From contig DASRBN010000019.1 in assembly GCA_035653615.1 (NCBI GenBank), positions 62,001 through 126,000 on the forward strand: 64,000 nucleotides of DNA, written 5' to 3'. This document shows, one piece after another, positions 46,514-55,385 of this stretch. A model generated the notes under the pieces. It was given only the letters and a program-made list of their open reading frames with translations. It searched no databases and was not told where the DNA came from. Positions within the stretch are counted from its first letter, which is position 1, and every line of letters begins with the position of its first letter. Position numbers and translations under genes: made by a program. Source of the stretch: Ktedonobacteraceae bacterium (lineage in GTDB: Bacteria > Chloroflexota > Ktedonobacteria > Ktedonobacterales > Ktedonobacteraceae).

Positions 46514-47803
46514 TCACGCCGATACGAGCACAGATTGTACCAGGTTGACGCCGAAGTGATAGCCGATTTCATGATAGTCGCGAATCGACCAGAAAGCCAG
46601 TTCGCAGCGCTTGCCCGGTTCGATGCTACCAATCGCATCTTGCAATGCCAGCGCGCGCGCCCCATTGATGGTCGCGGCCATCAGCGCCTCTTCCAGTGAC
46701 ATGCCCATGGCCGACATAGCCAGCCCCAGCATCATCTGCATATTCTCACAGTACGATGTACCCGGATTAAAATCGGTTGCCAGCGCTACATGCAATCCTC
46801 GATCAATGAAACGGCGCGCCTCAGGATAGGGGCTTCTCAAAGTATAGGAACAACCGGGCAAGAGCGTTGCCACCACACCGGCTTCACGCATCGCATCCAG
46901 GGCTGCATCGTCGGCGAAGTCAAGATGATCGGCGGAAGTGGCCCCTAATTCCGCCGCCAGTTGCGCGCCGCCGGATGGGCTCAGTTGATCGGCATGGATT
47001 TTCAGTCCGTAGCCCAGTTCTTTAGCGCGTGTGAGGATGCGACGGCTCTCTTCTAACGTGAAGGCATCGCGCTCGCAAAATACATCACAGAAGCGGGCAA
47101 GGCCGACAAATGACGGCAGCATCTCTTCAATAATCAGGTTCACGTAAGCATCTCTCTTATCTCTATATTCGGGTGGAATGCTGTGCGCGCCCAGAAATGT
47201 TGGCACAACCCGTACACGGTCGTGCTGGTGAGCCGGGTTGGTCTCAAACGCGTTGAGATTATTGATGATGCGCAGGCAGGTCTCCTCAGTGATTTTATCC
47301 AATCCGTAGCCCGTCTTTACCTCGACCGTAGTGGTGCCGTATGCTCGCATGGTATTCAAACGCGCCTGCGCCAGTTGTGTCAATGTTTCCGCGTCCGCTC
47401 CTCGCGTAGCCTTCATCGTGGAGAGGATACCGCGACCCTGCGCCAGTAATTCGCCATAACTGGTTCCGGCATGGCGCAAATGAAATTCTTCGGCGCGATC
47501 TCCGGCAAATACAAGATGGGTGTGCGAATCAACAAGGCCAGGGGTAATAACGGCTCCTTGCGCATCTATAATAGTGATGCCATCCTTGTAGGCGCCCGTA
47601 CTCTGTTGGAACAAAGGTTCTGCTCCATGATCAGGGCCTACCCAGCTGATCATTCCCTTATAAACGGCAAGCGCCGCATCCGGGATGACCTGCAATGGGC
47701 CGGATGCCCCGGCTATGGGTTGCTGGGCAACGGTCACAAGTTGCCCTATATTGCGAATAACGGTACTGGCTTTGACTTGAGATAGAGATGGGTCCGGCAT
47801 CAT
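46514..47803 (-). CDS. hutI: Imidazolonepropionase
   Basis: Opens the ring of imidazolonepropionate in histidine degradation. Amidohydrolase fold, 429 residues. Metal site VDSHTHLVFAGDR; further blocks FHLRHAGTSYGELLAQGRGI, VEVKTGYGLD, FLGAHSIPPEYRD, GLKIHADQLSPSGGAQLAAE, HLDFADDAAL and ATDFNPGTSYCENM. Located 1.2 kb upstream of hutH on the same strand. Start chosen at the first ATG pair (MMPDPS); GAAGGAGAA lies upstream. Confidence 0.95.
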   Translation of the reverse strand: MMPDPSLSQVKASTVIRNIGQLVTVAQQPIAGASGPLQVIPDAALAVYKGMISWVGPDHGAEPLFQQSTGAYKDGITIIDAQGAVITPGLVDSHTHLVFAGDRAEEFHLRHAGTSYGELLAQGRGILSTMKATRGADAETLTQLAQARLNTMRAYGTTTVEVKTGYGLDKITEETCLRIINNLNAFETNPAHQHDRVRVVPTFLGAHSIPPEYRDKRDAYVNLIIEEMLPSFVGLARFCDVFCERDAFTLEESRRILTRAKELGYGLKIHADQLSPSGGAQLAAELGATSADHLDFADDAALDAMREAGVVATLLPGCSYTLRSPYPEARRFIDRGLHVALATDFNPGTSYCENMQMMLGLAMSAMGMSLEEALMAATINGARALALQDAIGSIEPGKRCELAFWSIRDYHEIGYHFGVNLVQSVLVSA

Positions 47804-47995
47804 AACAAAAGTTCTCCTTCAACAAAAGGTTTCATCACCCACTTTATAGCACAGGAAAGCCCTATCGTCGAGTACCAGATTTGTACCATTGTTATAGACT
47901 ACGGGCTGCACATCGCCGGGATTCGTGGTAGAATGCGGTACAACACAATATTTCTTTCGTTGCCCCATGTCGAGAAGTGAAGAGGAAGGATACAG

Positions 47996-48247
47996 ATGCG
48001 AGCAATTGATGACAGCAGTCCCAAATATGCTGCTGTTTTGCGTACCCTCCTGATCTGGAAGCAGTTGCCGGAGAGTGATCTGTCACGCCTGGTACACGAC
48101 TTCTTCTTGATTACAGATGACTTTCGCGAGATGGAGGACCAGGGTTATCTCACCATGACGTTTGTCGGCGATGAGTACGTCATCACGCCGACATTAGTGG
48201 GCCGGCTCTGGCTGGAGCAATACGACGCAGAAAAGAAGGAGCGATAA
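47996..48247 (+). CDS. Small hypothetical protein (83 aa)
   Basis: Not recognised. Charged, helical, with a C-terminal stretch DQGYLTMTFVGDEYVITPTLVGRLWLEQ that could be the wing of a small winged-helix fold. GAGGAAGGA precedes the ATG. It ends 2 bases before the rhodanese gene, so the two are one operon. Confidence 0.7.
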   Translation: MRAIDDSSPKYAAVLRTLLIWKQLPESDLSRLVHDFFLITDDFREMEDQGYLTMTFVGDEYVITPTLVGRLWLEQYDAEKKER

Positions 48248-48249
48248 AT

Positions 48250-48603
48250 ATGGCATATGACGACCAGGAAGAGGCATTTCCATACACGACCATTGGCACC
48301 GATGAAGCCAAACGTATGATCGATGCCGGCGTTACCGTAATCGATGTCCGCCAGCAGGATGAATGGGATCGCGGCCACATTCCCCAGGCCGTTCTGGTTC
48401 CCCTGAACGGCATTTATTCATTCGCGAAGGCATTGAAAGATTTAAACCTGCCGGAAGATCAGGAGATCATCTTCACCTGCGCCATGGGACAGCGCAGCGC
48501 GTCCGCCTCTGAAATCGCCATGGTCGCCGGTTTCAAAAAGGTCTATAACCTGGCAAACGGCATGAACGGCTGGGTTGGCCGCCGTTATCCGGTCGAACGT
48601 TGA
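48250..48603 (+). CDS. Single-domain rhodanese-like protein
   Basis: Sulfur-transfer or thiol-handling protein with one rhodanese fold, 117 residues. IDVRQQDEWDRGHIPQAVLVPL (31-52) is the conserved entry block and C77 in IIFTCAMGQRSASAS is the active-site cysteine. Coupled to the small upstream gene; fabI follows after 48 bases, so all three may be cotranscribed. Cytosolic. The partner thiol or acceptor is unknown. Confidence 0.88.
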   Translation: MAYDDQEEAFPYTTIGTDEAKRMIDAGVTVIDVRQQDEWDRGHIPQAVLVPLNGIYSFAKALKDLNLPEDQEIIFTCAMGQRSASASEIAMVAGFKKVYNLANGMNGWVGRRYPVER

Positions 48604-48651
48604 GATGAGAAGAAATCAAATTTGTGAACCCAGGCAGAGAGGAGTACAGAT

Positions 48652-49425
48652 ATGGCTCTATTAGAAGGAAAAAAGGCCCTTATTTTTGGCATTGCCAACC
48701 ATCGTTCTATTGGCTGGGCGATTGCCCAGGCCCTTTCCAATGAAGGCGCAAAACTGGCATTTACCTACCAGGATCGCATGGAAAAATACGTACGCGACCT
48801 GGCGGCGAAAATTCCAGATACCCCCGTCATTCCATGCGACGTACAGAGCGATGAGCAGCTTGATACCGCTTTTGCGCAGGCGAGCGAAATCTTCGGCGGC
48901 GAGCTTGACATACTCATCCATTCGGTTGCGTTCGCTCCCCCACGCGAATTGGAAAATCCATTTTACGAGACGACCCGCGAAGGCTTCAAGACCGCCCTTG
49001 ATATCAGCGCCTACTCGTTAATCGCCATGGCAAATCGCGCCAGGCCGCTCATGCAGGCGCGAGGAGGCGGCTCAATCCTCACCATGACATATATGGCCAG
49101 CGAACGTGTGATGCCCAAATATAATGTGATGGCCGTCGCCAAAGCCGCCCTGGAGTGCAGCGTGCGCTACCTGGCCTTCGAACTTGGAGAATGGAATATT
49201 CGCGTCAACGCTATTTCTGCCGGGCCGCTCAACACGCTGGCCGCGCGCGGCATCTCCGGCTTTACCAGTTTCCGCGAACATATGGGAGTCGCGGCACCCC
49301 TGCGCCGCAATATCGAACAAAGCGACGTCGGCGACGCAGCCCTGTTCCTTTGCAGCCCACACGCCCGCTCCATCACCGGCGAAATCCTCTTCGTCGACGC
49401 CGGCTACAACATTATGGGAGCGTAA
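48652..49425 (+). CDS. fabI: Enoyl-[acyl-carrier-protein] reductase (FabI type)
   Basis: NADH-dependent last step of each fatty-acid elongation round. Short-chain dehydrogenase fold, 257 residues: MALLEGKKALIFGIANHRSIGWAIAQAL (nucleotide site), SVAFAPPRELENPFYETTR, and the FabI-specific Tyr-x6-Lys pattern in YNVMAVAKAALE, followed by RVNAISAGPLNTLAARGI. GAGAGGAG precedes the ATG. Other fab genes are not in the window. Converges on the serine protease gene with 6 bases between stop codons. Confidence 0.96.
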   Translation: MALLEGKKALIFGIANHRSIGWAIAQALSNEGAKLAFTYQDRMEKYVRDLAAKIPDTPVIPCDVQSDEQLDTAFAQASEIFGGELDILIHSVAFAPPRELENPFYETTREGFKTALDISAYSLIAMANRARPLMQARGGGSILTMTYMASERVMPKYNVMAVAKAALECSVRYLAFELGEWNIRVNAISAGPLNTLAARGISGFTSFREHMGVAAPLRRNIEQSDVGDAALFLCSPHARSITGEILFVDAGYNIMGA

Positions 49426-49431
49426 AGAAAT

Positions 49432-51384
49432 TTACTGCTCGTACTGGCGCATGATCGGACGTGCGGGAGCCGGTTCACCGCAGACGCTACAGAAGCGCGC
49501 AATGGGACGATTCATGTGGCCGCAAGGCCATGCAACCAGCGGGCCGGAGACATTGCCGTTAGCCGCATTACTGGGAGCAAATGAGTTACCCGGCAGGTTT
49601 GGCTGGCTGGCCGCTTGTGGCGACATCCAGGACTGATTGCCCGGCAAACCTTGAGACACCGGAGGTGACGCGGGAGCAGGCGAGGGCGGCGCCGGATTCT
49701 GCCACGATGGCCCTGATGGCGCTCCAAAGGGCGATAGAGTACCCGGCGGCGGAGCTACATATCCTCCCTGTGCAGGAGCCTGTGGATTAACAGGTCTCGC
49801 AGTAGGGGCGGGAGTTGGGTTGTAGAGGGAGGGGGTGCTTGCCCCGCCCTGCGCCGGAGTATAGGGGGAAGGTATACTTGCCCCGCCCTGCGCCGGAGTT
49901 GAGCTATAGGGAGTGAATATATTTGCCCCACCTTGCGCCGGCAAACCTGTACCGCCCGCGGGCAAAGACCCATTGGCCGTGTTTCCCCAACTTCCGGGAA
50001 TTGTCGCTTGTGATGGAGCAGAGCTTCCACGGCGGCGCTGCATAACTACCACTACGATCAGTATCACCACGAGCAGTACAACAACTATACCGCCAATGAT
50101 TATCCACCTCGTCAGCGATGTTGTACCCTGCCTGGAGCCCGTTGTAGTAGTAGGTGTCGAAGAAGTTTTTTCATTCTTTGCCTGCTGCGTGGCATATGCC
50201 AGGTAGGGCGCGATAGCCTTGAAATTGGGGTACCGGTTAGCAATCTGCTGGAATTCTTGCTGCGACTTGTGCCAGTGACCTGCCGCAGTGGATGCGTAAT
50301 CGTTGAAGGCCTGTACCCAGGCTTTTTCAAACGGCCCGGGCGTTGTATTCACGCCTGCCTGTTGCACCAGCATCAACGCGCTGGCGCTGGCCTGCAAGAA
50401 ACTGGTGCTGCCATCAGTGCCCGTACCAAAACTAACAATGCCGACAATCTGGCCGCTGCTGTTCAAAGCCGGGCCGCCGCTATCGCCATGCTCCACATTA
50501 CCACTGACCTGAATAACCGGCGCTCCGGTATCCGTCGTCTTGATTGAACTGACAAAAATCTGATTGATCGACGAGGTGAGCAACTGCGAAATGTTGTTCA
50601 TATTCACGTCGCCATTGCCGGGGAAACCAATGATGCGCAGTTGATCCTGTTCCTGAACCGTCGTTGAATCGCCAATCGCAACCAGCGGCATATCGTTCAT
50701 GTTGCTGACATGAATGATCGCCGTATCCCTATCATTGAAGTTGCTTTGCGCCTCGATACGATCCACCGGCGCGTGAGCATAAGCTGGCAGGTCCTGCGCG
50801 CTGGTAGCATTCAATGGACCCGTATAATCAGTACTCAGGAAGACCTGGCTGCTGGGCGTGCCATAACTTGTTGTGGATTGCAGCTGGCCATCGGCCAGGT
50901 CCGTAGCGACCTGGTCAGGCGAAAGAGGTGCGCCAGGATTGACGCTTGTATCGTAGTAGTTTGCTACATCCGGGGCTGCTGTCTGCTGCAGGTATTGATC
51001 CAGGCTGGCATCATGTGGTGGATTCACGACATGATCCGCCGTCAAGATATCGCCATGCGCCGAAATGAATGTACCGGTGCCCGATAAACCTAATTGATAA
51101 CCATTGGGATCATTTTGTGGGAACGTCACCGCCTTGCCATTCGGAAAATCAACGGTGAGATGACCGTTTATAACAGTAATGATGCGTACAACAGCCGGTT
51201 TCGCAATATCGACGAGCCTTACAAAAGGATCGGTTACATCACCCCCTGGCGCATCGGCACGTGCAACGGGCGCGGCTCCCAGCGCACCCATGAACATGAG
51301 AGAGAGAATCCCTGCCACGAACACAAGCCGGAATAACCAGGATGTATAAAATTTGCTCTTTGATGTGGCTCTAGCTCTAATCAT
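49432..51384 (-). CDS. Secreted/membrane trypsin-like serine protease with C-terminal zinc ribbon
   Basis: Chymotrypsin-fold protease with a signal peptide or anchor at 15-43. The catalytic triad is H118 (LTADHVV), D220 (NDRDTAIIHV) and S302 (EHGDSGGPAL). Residues 427-448 form a membrane helix (WIIIGGIVVVLLVVILIVVV). A Pro/Gly-rich region with three GGA repeats (TPAQGGASIPSPYTPAQGGA) follows, then a zinc-ribbon-like end (PCGHMNRPIARFCSVCGEP). So the protease domain lies outside and the tail inside, which is an unusual architecture. 650 residues. No PDZ domain, unlike HtrA/DegP. Confidence 0.85.
   Translation of the reverse strand: MIRARATSKSKFYTSWLFRLVFVAGILSLMFMGALGAAPVARADAPGGDVTDPFVRLVDIAKPAVVRIITVINGHLTVDFPNGKAVTFPQNDPNGYQLGLSGTGTFISAHGDILTADHVVNPPHDASLDQYLQQTAAPDVANYYDTSVNPGAPLSPDQVATDLADGQLQSTTSYGTPSSQVFLSTDYTGPLNATSAQDLPAYAHAPVDRIEAQSNFNDRDTAIIHVSNMNDMPLVAIGDSTTVQEQDQLRIIGFPGNGDVNMNNISQLLTSSINQIFVSSIKTTDTGAPVIQVSGNVEHGDSGGPALNSSGQIVGIVSFGTGTDGSTSFLQASASALMLVQQAGVNTTPGPFEKAWVQAFNDYASTAAGHWHKSQQEFQQIANRYPNFKAIAPYLAYATQQAKNEKTSSTPTTTTGSRQGTTSLTRWIIIGGIVVVLLVVILIVVVVMQRRRGSSAPSQATIPGSWGNTANGSLPAGGTGLPAQGGANIFTPYSSTPAQGGASIPSPYTPAQGGASTPSLYNPTPAPTARPVNPQAPAQGGYVAPPPGTLSPFGAPSGPSWQNPAPPSPAPASPPVSQGLPGNQSWMSPQAASQPNLPGNSFAPSNAANGNVSGPLVAWPCGHMNRPIARFCSVCGEPAPARPIMRQYEQ
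49838..49943 (-). repeat. Three in-frame tandem repeats in the protease tail
   Basis: The plus-strand unit TTGCCCCGCCCTGCGCCGG occurs at about 49839, 49878 and 49923 (offset 39 and 45 bases, third copy with two changes). It encodes the recurring PAQGGA(S/N) in the cytoplasmic linker. Confidence 0.75.
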
Positions 51385-51969
51385 CTATCTTTTCCTATCC
51401 TGCTACAGAATAGCAACCCTCTAATCACTGCATTATACATCATATGGTCTAAGAAGAGTAGACGATGTAACTACCAGTTTTTTGCCCTACCCGTGCCAAT
51501 CCCTCGCCAGCATCCCATAGACTGCCAGGTCAACATAGTAATCGTACAGCCATTCCCCATCGTGTAAAACTCCCTATCTACCCATGGCAGCAAGGCTCGT
51601 AAATGCGCCCGGTTGCCATCGACCAGTTCGAAAAGTTTCTCCGCGCCTCTCCTCTAAGATGCACAGACTCGTATCGTCATCAACCGTTATTCATAATTTC
51701 GGCGTCCTAGCCGGCATCATTTAACCCTCAACTCCATACATTTCCGGCAAGAGTAATCTCACCTATCGCTAAAACGAGTATATTCTATCATGGGTTGCAA
51801 AATGTGCGACCCTGCAACTCTAGTAATTACCGGTAAACTCAAGACTACATAAAGTCTGGTTCGCGCAGCGAAGAATCTCACACACTTATGGGAATCACCT
51901 GTTCCTCTCCACTCTCCTCTGAAAACGTCGTTTTCATAATGGGTGGTCTAGCGCCCCTACATGAAGGTC
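51385..51969. other. Intergenic stretch without a supported gene
   Basis: 585 bases. No ORF with a ribosome site and no stem-loop that I can support. The right end leads into the consensus promoter of the MBL/TetR operon. Confidence 0.5.
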
Positions 51970-51998
51970 TTGACAAACTAAAGGCATTAGTATATTAT
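51970..51998 (+). promoter_or_regulatory. Consensus promoter of the MBL/TetR operon
   Basis: TTGACA (51970-51975), exactly 17 bases, TATTAT (51993-51998). Predicted start near 52005, within the operator. Confidence 0.75.
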
Positions 51999-51999
51999 G

Positions 52000-52033
52000 C
52001 TAATATATTTAGTTTGCTTGCTAAATATATTAG
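52000..52033. promoter_or_regulatory. TetR-type operator
   Basis: CTAATATATTTAG (52000-52012) and its exact complement CTAAATATATTAG (52021-52033), 8-base centre. It begins one base after the -10 box, so a bound dimer would block transcription. The likely ligand is the TetR protein encoded downstream. Confidence 0.72.
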
Positions 52034-52053
52034 TAGAAAGGACATATCAAACC

Positions 52054-52782
52054 ATGAAAGTACTGGCTTTTAGCAACAATCTTTTCCAATTAACCCGTTT
52101 AGTTGCCTTCAATTGCTACCTCGTGCGCGAGGATGACGGCTTCACGTTGATTGATACGAATATGAGTGGCCAGGCGCAGGCCATTATAAGGGAGGCGGCG
52201 AAGTTGGGTCTCCCCATTACACGCATTCTGCTGACTCATGCTCACATCGATCATGTTGGTTCGCTCGACGCCTTACATAATGCACTACCCGATATCCCGG
52301 TAATGATAAGCGAGCGTGATGCACGTTTTCTGACCGGCGATAAGAGCCTGGATGCTTCCGAGCCCCAGGTACCCTTGAAAGGTGGCTATCCTGTGGTCTC
52401 GACGAAGCCGACACGCCTTTTACATGAAGGAGACCGTGTTGGCTCGCTCGAGGTGATTGCAACGCCAGGACATACTCCTGGCCATATTGCCTTTCTCGAT
52501 AGTCGAGACCGGGCGCTGATCGCTGGCGATGCCTTTCAGACCCAGGGCGGCGTAGCGGTTTCCGGTACCGTAGAACTGCTCTTCCCCTTGCCAGCGATGG
52601 CTACCTGGCATAAAGGGCTGGCCCTGGAAAGCGCACGCAAATTGCTGGCGCTCTCACCTTCCGTGCTGGCTGTCGGACACGGGCGGATGCTCAAGCAGCC
52701 TCAGGCGGAGATGGAGCGTGCGATTCGCGTCATGGAGCAATCCCTGGTGAAAGCGGAAAGGAAACAGTCGCGTGTCGCATAG
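52054..52782 (+). CDS. MBL-fold metallo-hydrolase
   Basis: Metallo-beta-lactamase-fold hydrolase with a dinuclear metal site THAHIDH (H62, H64, D66, H67), a GHTPGH block (TPGHTPGHIAF) and GDAFQTQGG. 242 residues. Best explained as a hydrolase of lactones, thioesters or small esters (lactonase-like); the substrate is unknown. I chose ATG 52054 (GAAAGGAC upstream) over the earlier in-frame start at 51997, which lies inside promoter and operator. Overlaps the TetR gene by 11 bases, so regulator and enzyme are coupled. Confidence 0.88.
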   Translation: MKVLAFSNNLFQLTRLVAFNCYLVREDDGFTLIDTNMSGQAQAIIREAAKLGLPITRILLTHAHIDHVGSLDALHNALPDIPVMISERDARFLTGDKSLDASEPQVPLKGGYPVVSTKPTRLLHEGDRVGSLEVIATPGHTPGHIAFLDSRDRALIAGDAFQTQGGVAVSGTVELLFPLPAMATWHKGLALESARKLLALSPSVLAVGHGRMLKQPQAEMERAIRVMEQSLVKAERKQSRVA

Positions 52783-53374
52783 AATAGGACTGGATCACGA
52801 AAGCGTCGTAGAGGCAGCTGCCAGGCTAGTAGACGAGGAGGGCATTGAACGGCTCACGCTAGGCCATCTGGCTGAGCGCCTGGGCATTCGCACACCTTCC
52901 CTCTACAATCATGTCGCGGGGCTATCCGGCCTTAAACATGATCTGATGCTCTATTGTATGCGAGATTTGCTTGACCGTGTTCGCCTGGCAACCATCGGAA
53001 AATCAGGCGCAGAAGCTATTATTGCGCTTGCCGGTGCCTATCGTACCTATGCGAAGCAGACACCAGGGCGCTATGCGCTTACATTGCAAGCGCCCCCTCC
53101 CGGCGACCAGGAAGCGCAGGCGGCAGCACAACAGGTTGTGGAAGTTGTGCTGGCCGTTCTCGCAGCCTACAAACTCCGAGACGAAGACGCTATCCATGCT
53201 ATTCGCGGCCTGCGCAGCATTGTACAGGGATTTATCACGTTGGAGATGGCGGGCGGTTTCGGCATACCGGTAGATACGGAGGCAAGTTTTTACTGGCTTA
53301 TCCAACTTTTCGTTGACGGCTTGAGTCGATCGGTAATTACCGGAGAAAAGAGTCATAACGGTGATTACTTATAA
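52772..53374 (+). CDS. TetR/AcrR-family regulator
   Basis: 200 residues. N-terminal helix-turn-helix HESVVEAAARLVDEEGIERLTLGHLAERLGIRTPSLYNHV (8-48), C-terminal ligand domain of TetR_C WHG type. GTG start overlapping the MBL gene; GGAAAGGAAA precedes it. Likely represses its own operon through the 13-bp inverted repeat at 52000-52033, with relief by a substrate of the MBL hydrolase. That link is inferred from gene order. Confidence 0.87.
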   Translation: MSHRIGLDHESVVEAAARLVDEEGIERLTLGHLAERLGIRTPSLYNHVAGLSGLKHDLMLYCMRDLLDRVRLATIGKSGAEAIIALAGAYRTYAKQTPGRYALTLQAPPPGDQEAQAAAQQVVEVVLAVLAAYKLRDEDAIHAIRGLRSIVQGFITLEMAGGFGIPVDTEASFYWLIQLFVDGLSRSVITGEKSHNGDYL

Positions 53375-53439
53375 GGCTCGTCATCCATGCTATAATGCTA
53401 CCAGGCGCGGCAACAAAGTAAGCAAAAGAGTCCGAAATC

Positions 53440-54912
53440 ATGCCAGATCAAACATCACTTTTTGGGTCAGACGATAATTCAACCTCACAGAGGCAGCTAC
53501 GAACAGCATCTCCAGCAACCGCTACCTCGGCAGCTGCGGAACCTCTGGCCTCGCGTATGCGCCCCCGCACGCTCGACGAGATCATTGGCCAGGAACACCT
53601 GCTGGCGCCCGGGCGCGCGCTGCGCCGCAGCATCGAAGAGGACCGTATCCCCTCCATGATCCTGTGGGGACCGCCGGGCAGCGGAAAAACCACCCTCGCC
53701 GAAGTAATTGCCCGCCAGACACATGCTCACTTTGTCTCCCTCAGCGCCGTCTCAGCAGGTGTCGCCGACCTGCGCAAGGTAGTAGAGGATGCTCGCAAGC
53801 TGCGCCAGTTCTCAAAGCAGCGCACCATCCTGTTCATCGACGAAATTCACCGCTTCAACAAAGCGCAGCAGGACGCCGTTTTACCGCATGTCGAGCGCGG
53901 CGTTGTCACACTCATCGGCGCCACCACCGAAAATCCCAGCTTCGAGGTCAACGCCGCCCTTTTATCGCGCTGCCGCGTCTTCACGCTCAAAGCCCTGACC
54001 GAAGAACAAATTCTCATCATCCTGGAACGTGCCCTGCAAGATAAAGAGCTCGGCCTCGGCCAGCTTCACATCACCATCGACGAAGACGCCTTCCAGCAGA
54101 TCGCCATCTTCGCCAACGGGGACGCTCGCACCGCCCTCAACGTCCTCGAACTGGCCGCATCCAGTAGGGGCGCGGGCAGCGGTGGTGGAAGAGGGGCGGA
54201 GCTGCCTCCACCGCCCGGTCGCACGAGTAGCAATGCAGATCAGGATAGCGAGCGCATCCATATCACGCTCGCCATCGTCGAAGACATCATGCAGCACCGC
54301 GCGCTCCTCTACGACAAAGCCGGAGACCAGCACTACGACACCATCTCCGCCCTGCACAAATCCCTGCGCGGCTCCGACCCCGACGCCGCGCTCTACTGGC
54401 TCGCGCGCATGCTCGAAGCCGGAGAAGACCCTCTTTATATTGTGCGCCGCCTCATCCGCTTCGCCTCGGAAGACGTGGGTATGGCCGACCCCCAGGCGTT
54501 GCTTGTATGCGTCGCCGCGCAGCAGGCCGTGCATTTCGTCGGCCTGCCCGAAGCAAATCTGGCCCTCGCCCAGGCCGTCGTTCACCTCGCGACCGCGCCC
54601 AAAAGCAATGCCTTATACGAAGCCTACAGTCGCGTGCAGGAAGACGTGCAAAAAACCCGCAACGACCCCGTACCCCTACAGATACGCAACGCCCCCACGC
54701 AGCTGATGAAAGACCTCGATTACGGCAAAGACTACAAATACGCCCATGACTATTACAAGGATATGCAGATCGAGGACCCTGAGCGCCCACCGGCCACCAG
54801 AGTGCAAGAATACCTGCCGGAGAGCCTGAAAGGGAAACGCTACTACGAGCCGGGCCATCAGGGAAAAGAGGCCAGCATTAAGAAGTGGTTGGAAAAGCGG
54901 CGAGGTGAGTAG
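53440..54912 (+). CDS. rarA: Replication-associated recombination protein A (MgsA/RarA)
   Basis: AAA+ ATPase related to clamp loaders and RuvB, acting at stalled forks. 490 residues. ASRMRPRTLDEIIGQEHLL, Walker A GPPGSGKTT (77-85), Walker B FIDEIHRFNKAQQD, sensor region LIGATTENPSFEVN, and the C-terminal MgsA domain (HRALLYDKAGDQHYDTISAL, SDPDAALYWLARML). Residues 240-268 (ASSRGAGSGGGRGAELPPPP and on) are an extra Gly/Pro-rich insert encoded by a palindrome-rich sequence. A 24-bp hairpin follows the stop. Role in replication restart is known for the family. Confidence 0.94.
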   Translation: MPDQTSLFGSDDNSTSQRQLRTASPATATSAAAEPLASRMRPRTLDEIIGQEHLLAPGRALRRSIEEDRIPSMILWGPPGSGKTTLAEVIARQTHAHFVSLSAVSAGVADLRKVVEDARKLRQFSKQRTILFIDEIHRFNKAQQDAVLPHVERGVVTLIGATTENPSFEVNAALLSRCRVFTLKALTEEQILIILERALQDKELGLGQLHITIDEDAFQQIAIFANGDARTALNVLELAASSRGAGSGGGRGAELPPPPGRTSSNADQDSERIHITLAIVEDIMQHRALLYDKAGDQHYDTISALHKSLRGSDPDAALYWLARMLEAGEDPLYIVRRLIRFASEDVGMADPQALLVCVAAQQAVHFVGLPEANLALAQAVVHLATAPKSNALYEAYSRVQEDVQKTRNDPVPLQIRNAPTQLMKDLDYGKDYKYAHDYYKDMQIEDPERPPATRVQEYLPESLKGKRYYEPGHQGKEASIKKWLEKRRGE

Positions 54913-54968
54913 TATCACATGGCAATGCCCAGTTTATCTTAGACAAACTGGGCATTGCCATGTGATAC
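54912..54968. terminator. 24-bp perfect hairpin after rarA
   Basis: Arms 54912-54935 and 54945-54968, loop of 9 bases, directly at the rarA stop. It lies between convergent genes (rarA and the small minus-strand gene) and can serve both. Confidence 0.82.
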
Positions 54969-54990
54969 ACCGCTGCTACGAGTCCAACTT

Positions 54991-55287
54991 TCAGGTGGTC
55001 TGCATCGCTACTTGCCGCATCTGCTCGATCTGCTGGTTGTAGTCAAGGGGATAAATTGCCCGCACATCCCAACTCATCAGATCCATATACGGTTGCAGCA
55101 TCGCCGTCAAGGATTGGGGATCATCAGTCTCGACCAGTAAAAAGCCGGAACCCCCACCTGCCAGGTTATACCAGCCCCGAATCTGCTCGCTACGATGCAA
55201 ACCAGCCTCGTGCTGTTGCAGAATCCGCTTGGCAACCTCCTGGCGAGTCGTATCAGGATACCACGAGAAAGCGCAGTACCATAACAT
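54991..55287 (-). CDS. DUF3303-like small protein (98 aa)
   Basis: Small soluble protein with the pattern MLWYCAFSWYPDTTRQEVAKRI, GGGSGFLLVETDDPQSL and MSWDVRAIYPLDYNQQIEQ, typical of ferredoxin-like-fold DUF3303 or related domains. Function unknown. AAGGAGG lies 9 bases before the ATG at 55287; the open frame upstream lacks a site. Confidence 0.7.
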   Translation of the reverse strand: MLWYCAFSWYPDTTRQEVAKRILQQHEAGLHRSEQIRGWYNLAGGGSGFLLVETDDPQSLTAMLQPYMDLMSWDVRAIYPLDYNQQIEQMRQVAMQTT

Positions 55288-55385
55288 AGTGTTGCCTCCT
55301 TGTCGAACTATGTACTCAGCAAAACATGCTACGAACGTAGCCAGCAATTGTCACACGTTCGACTCACTGAAAAGGTGACAACACT

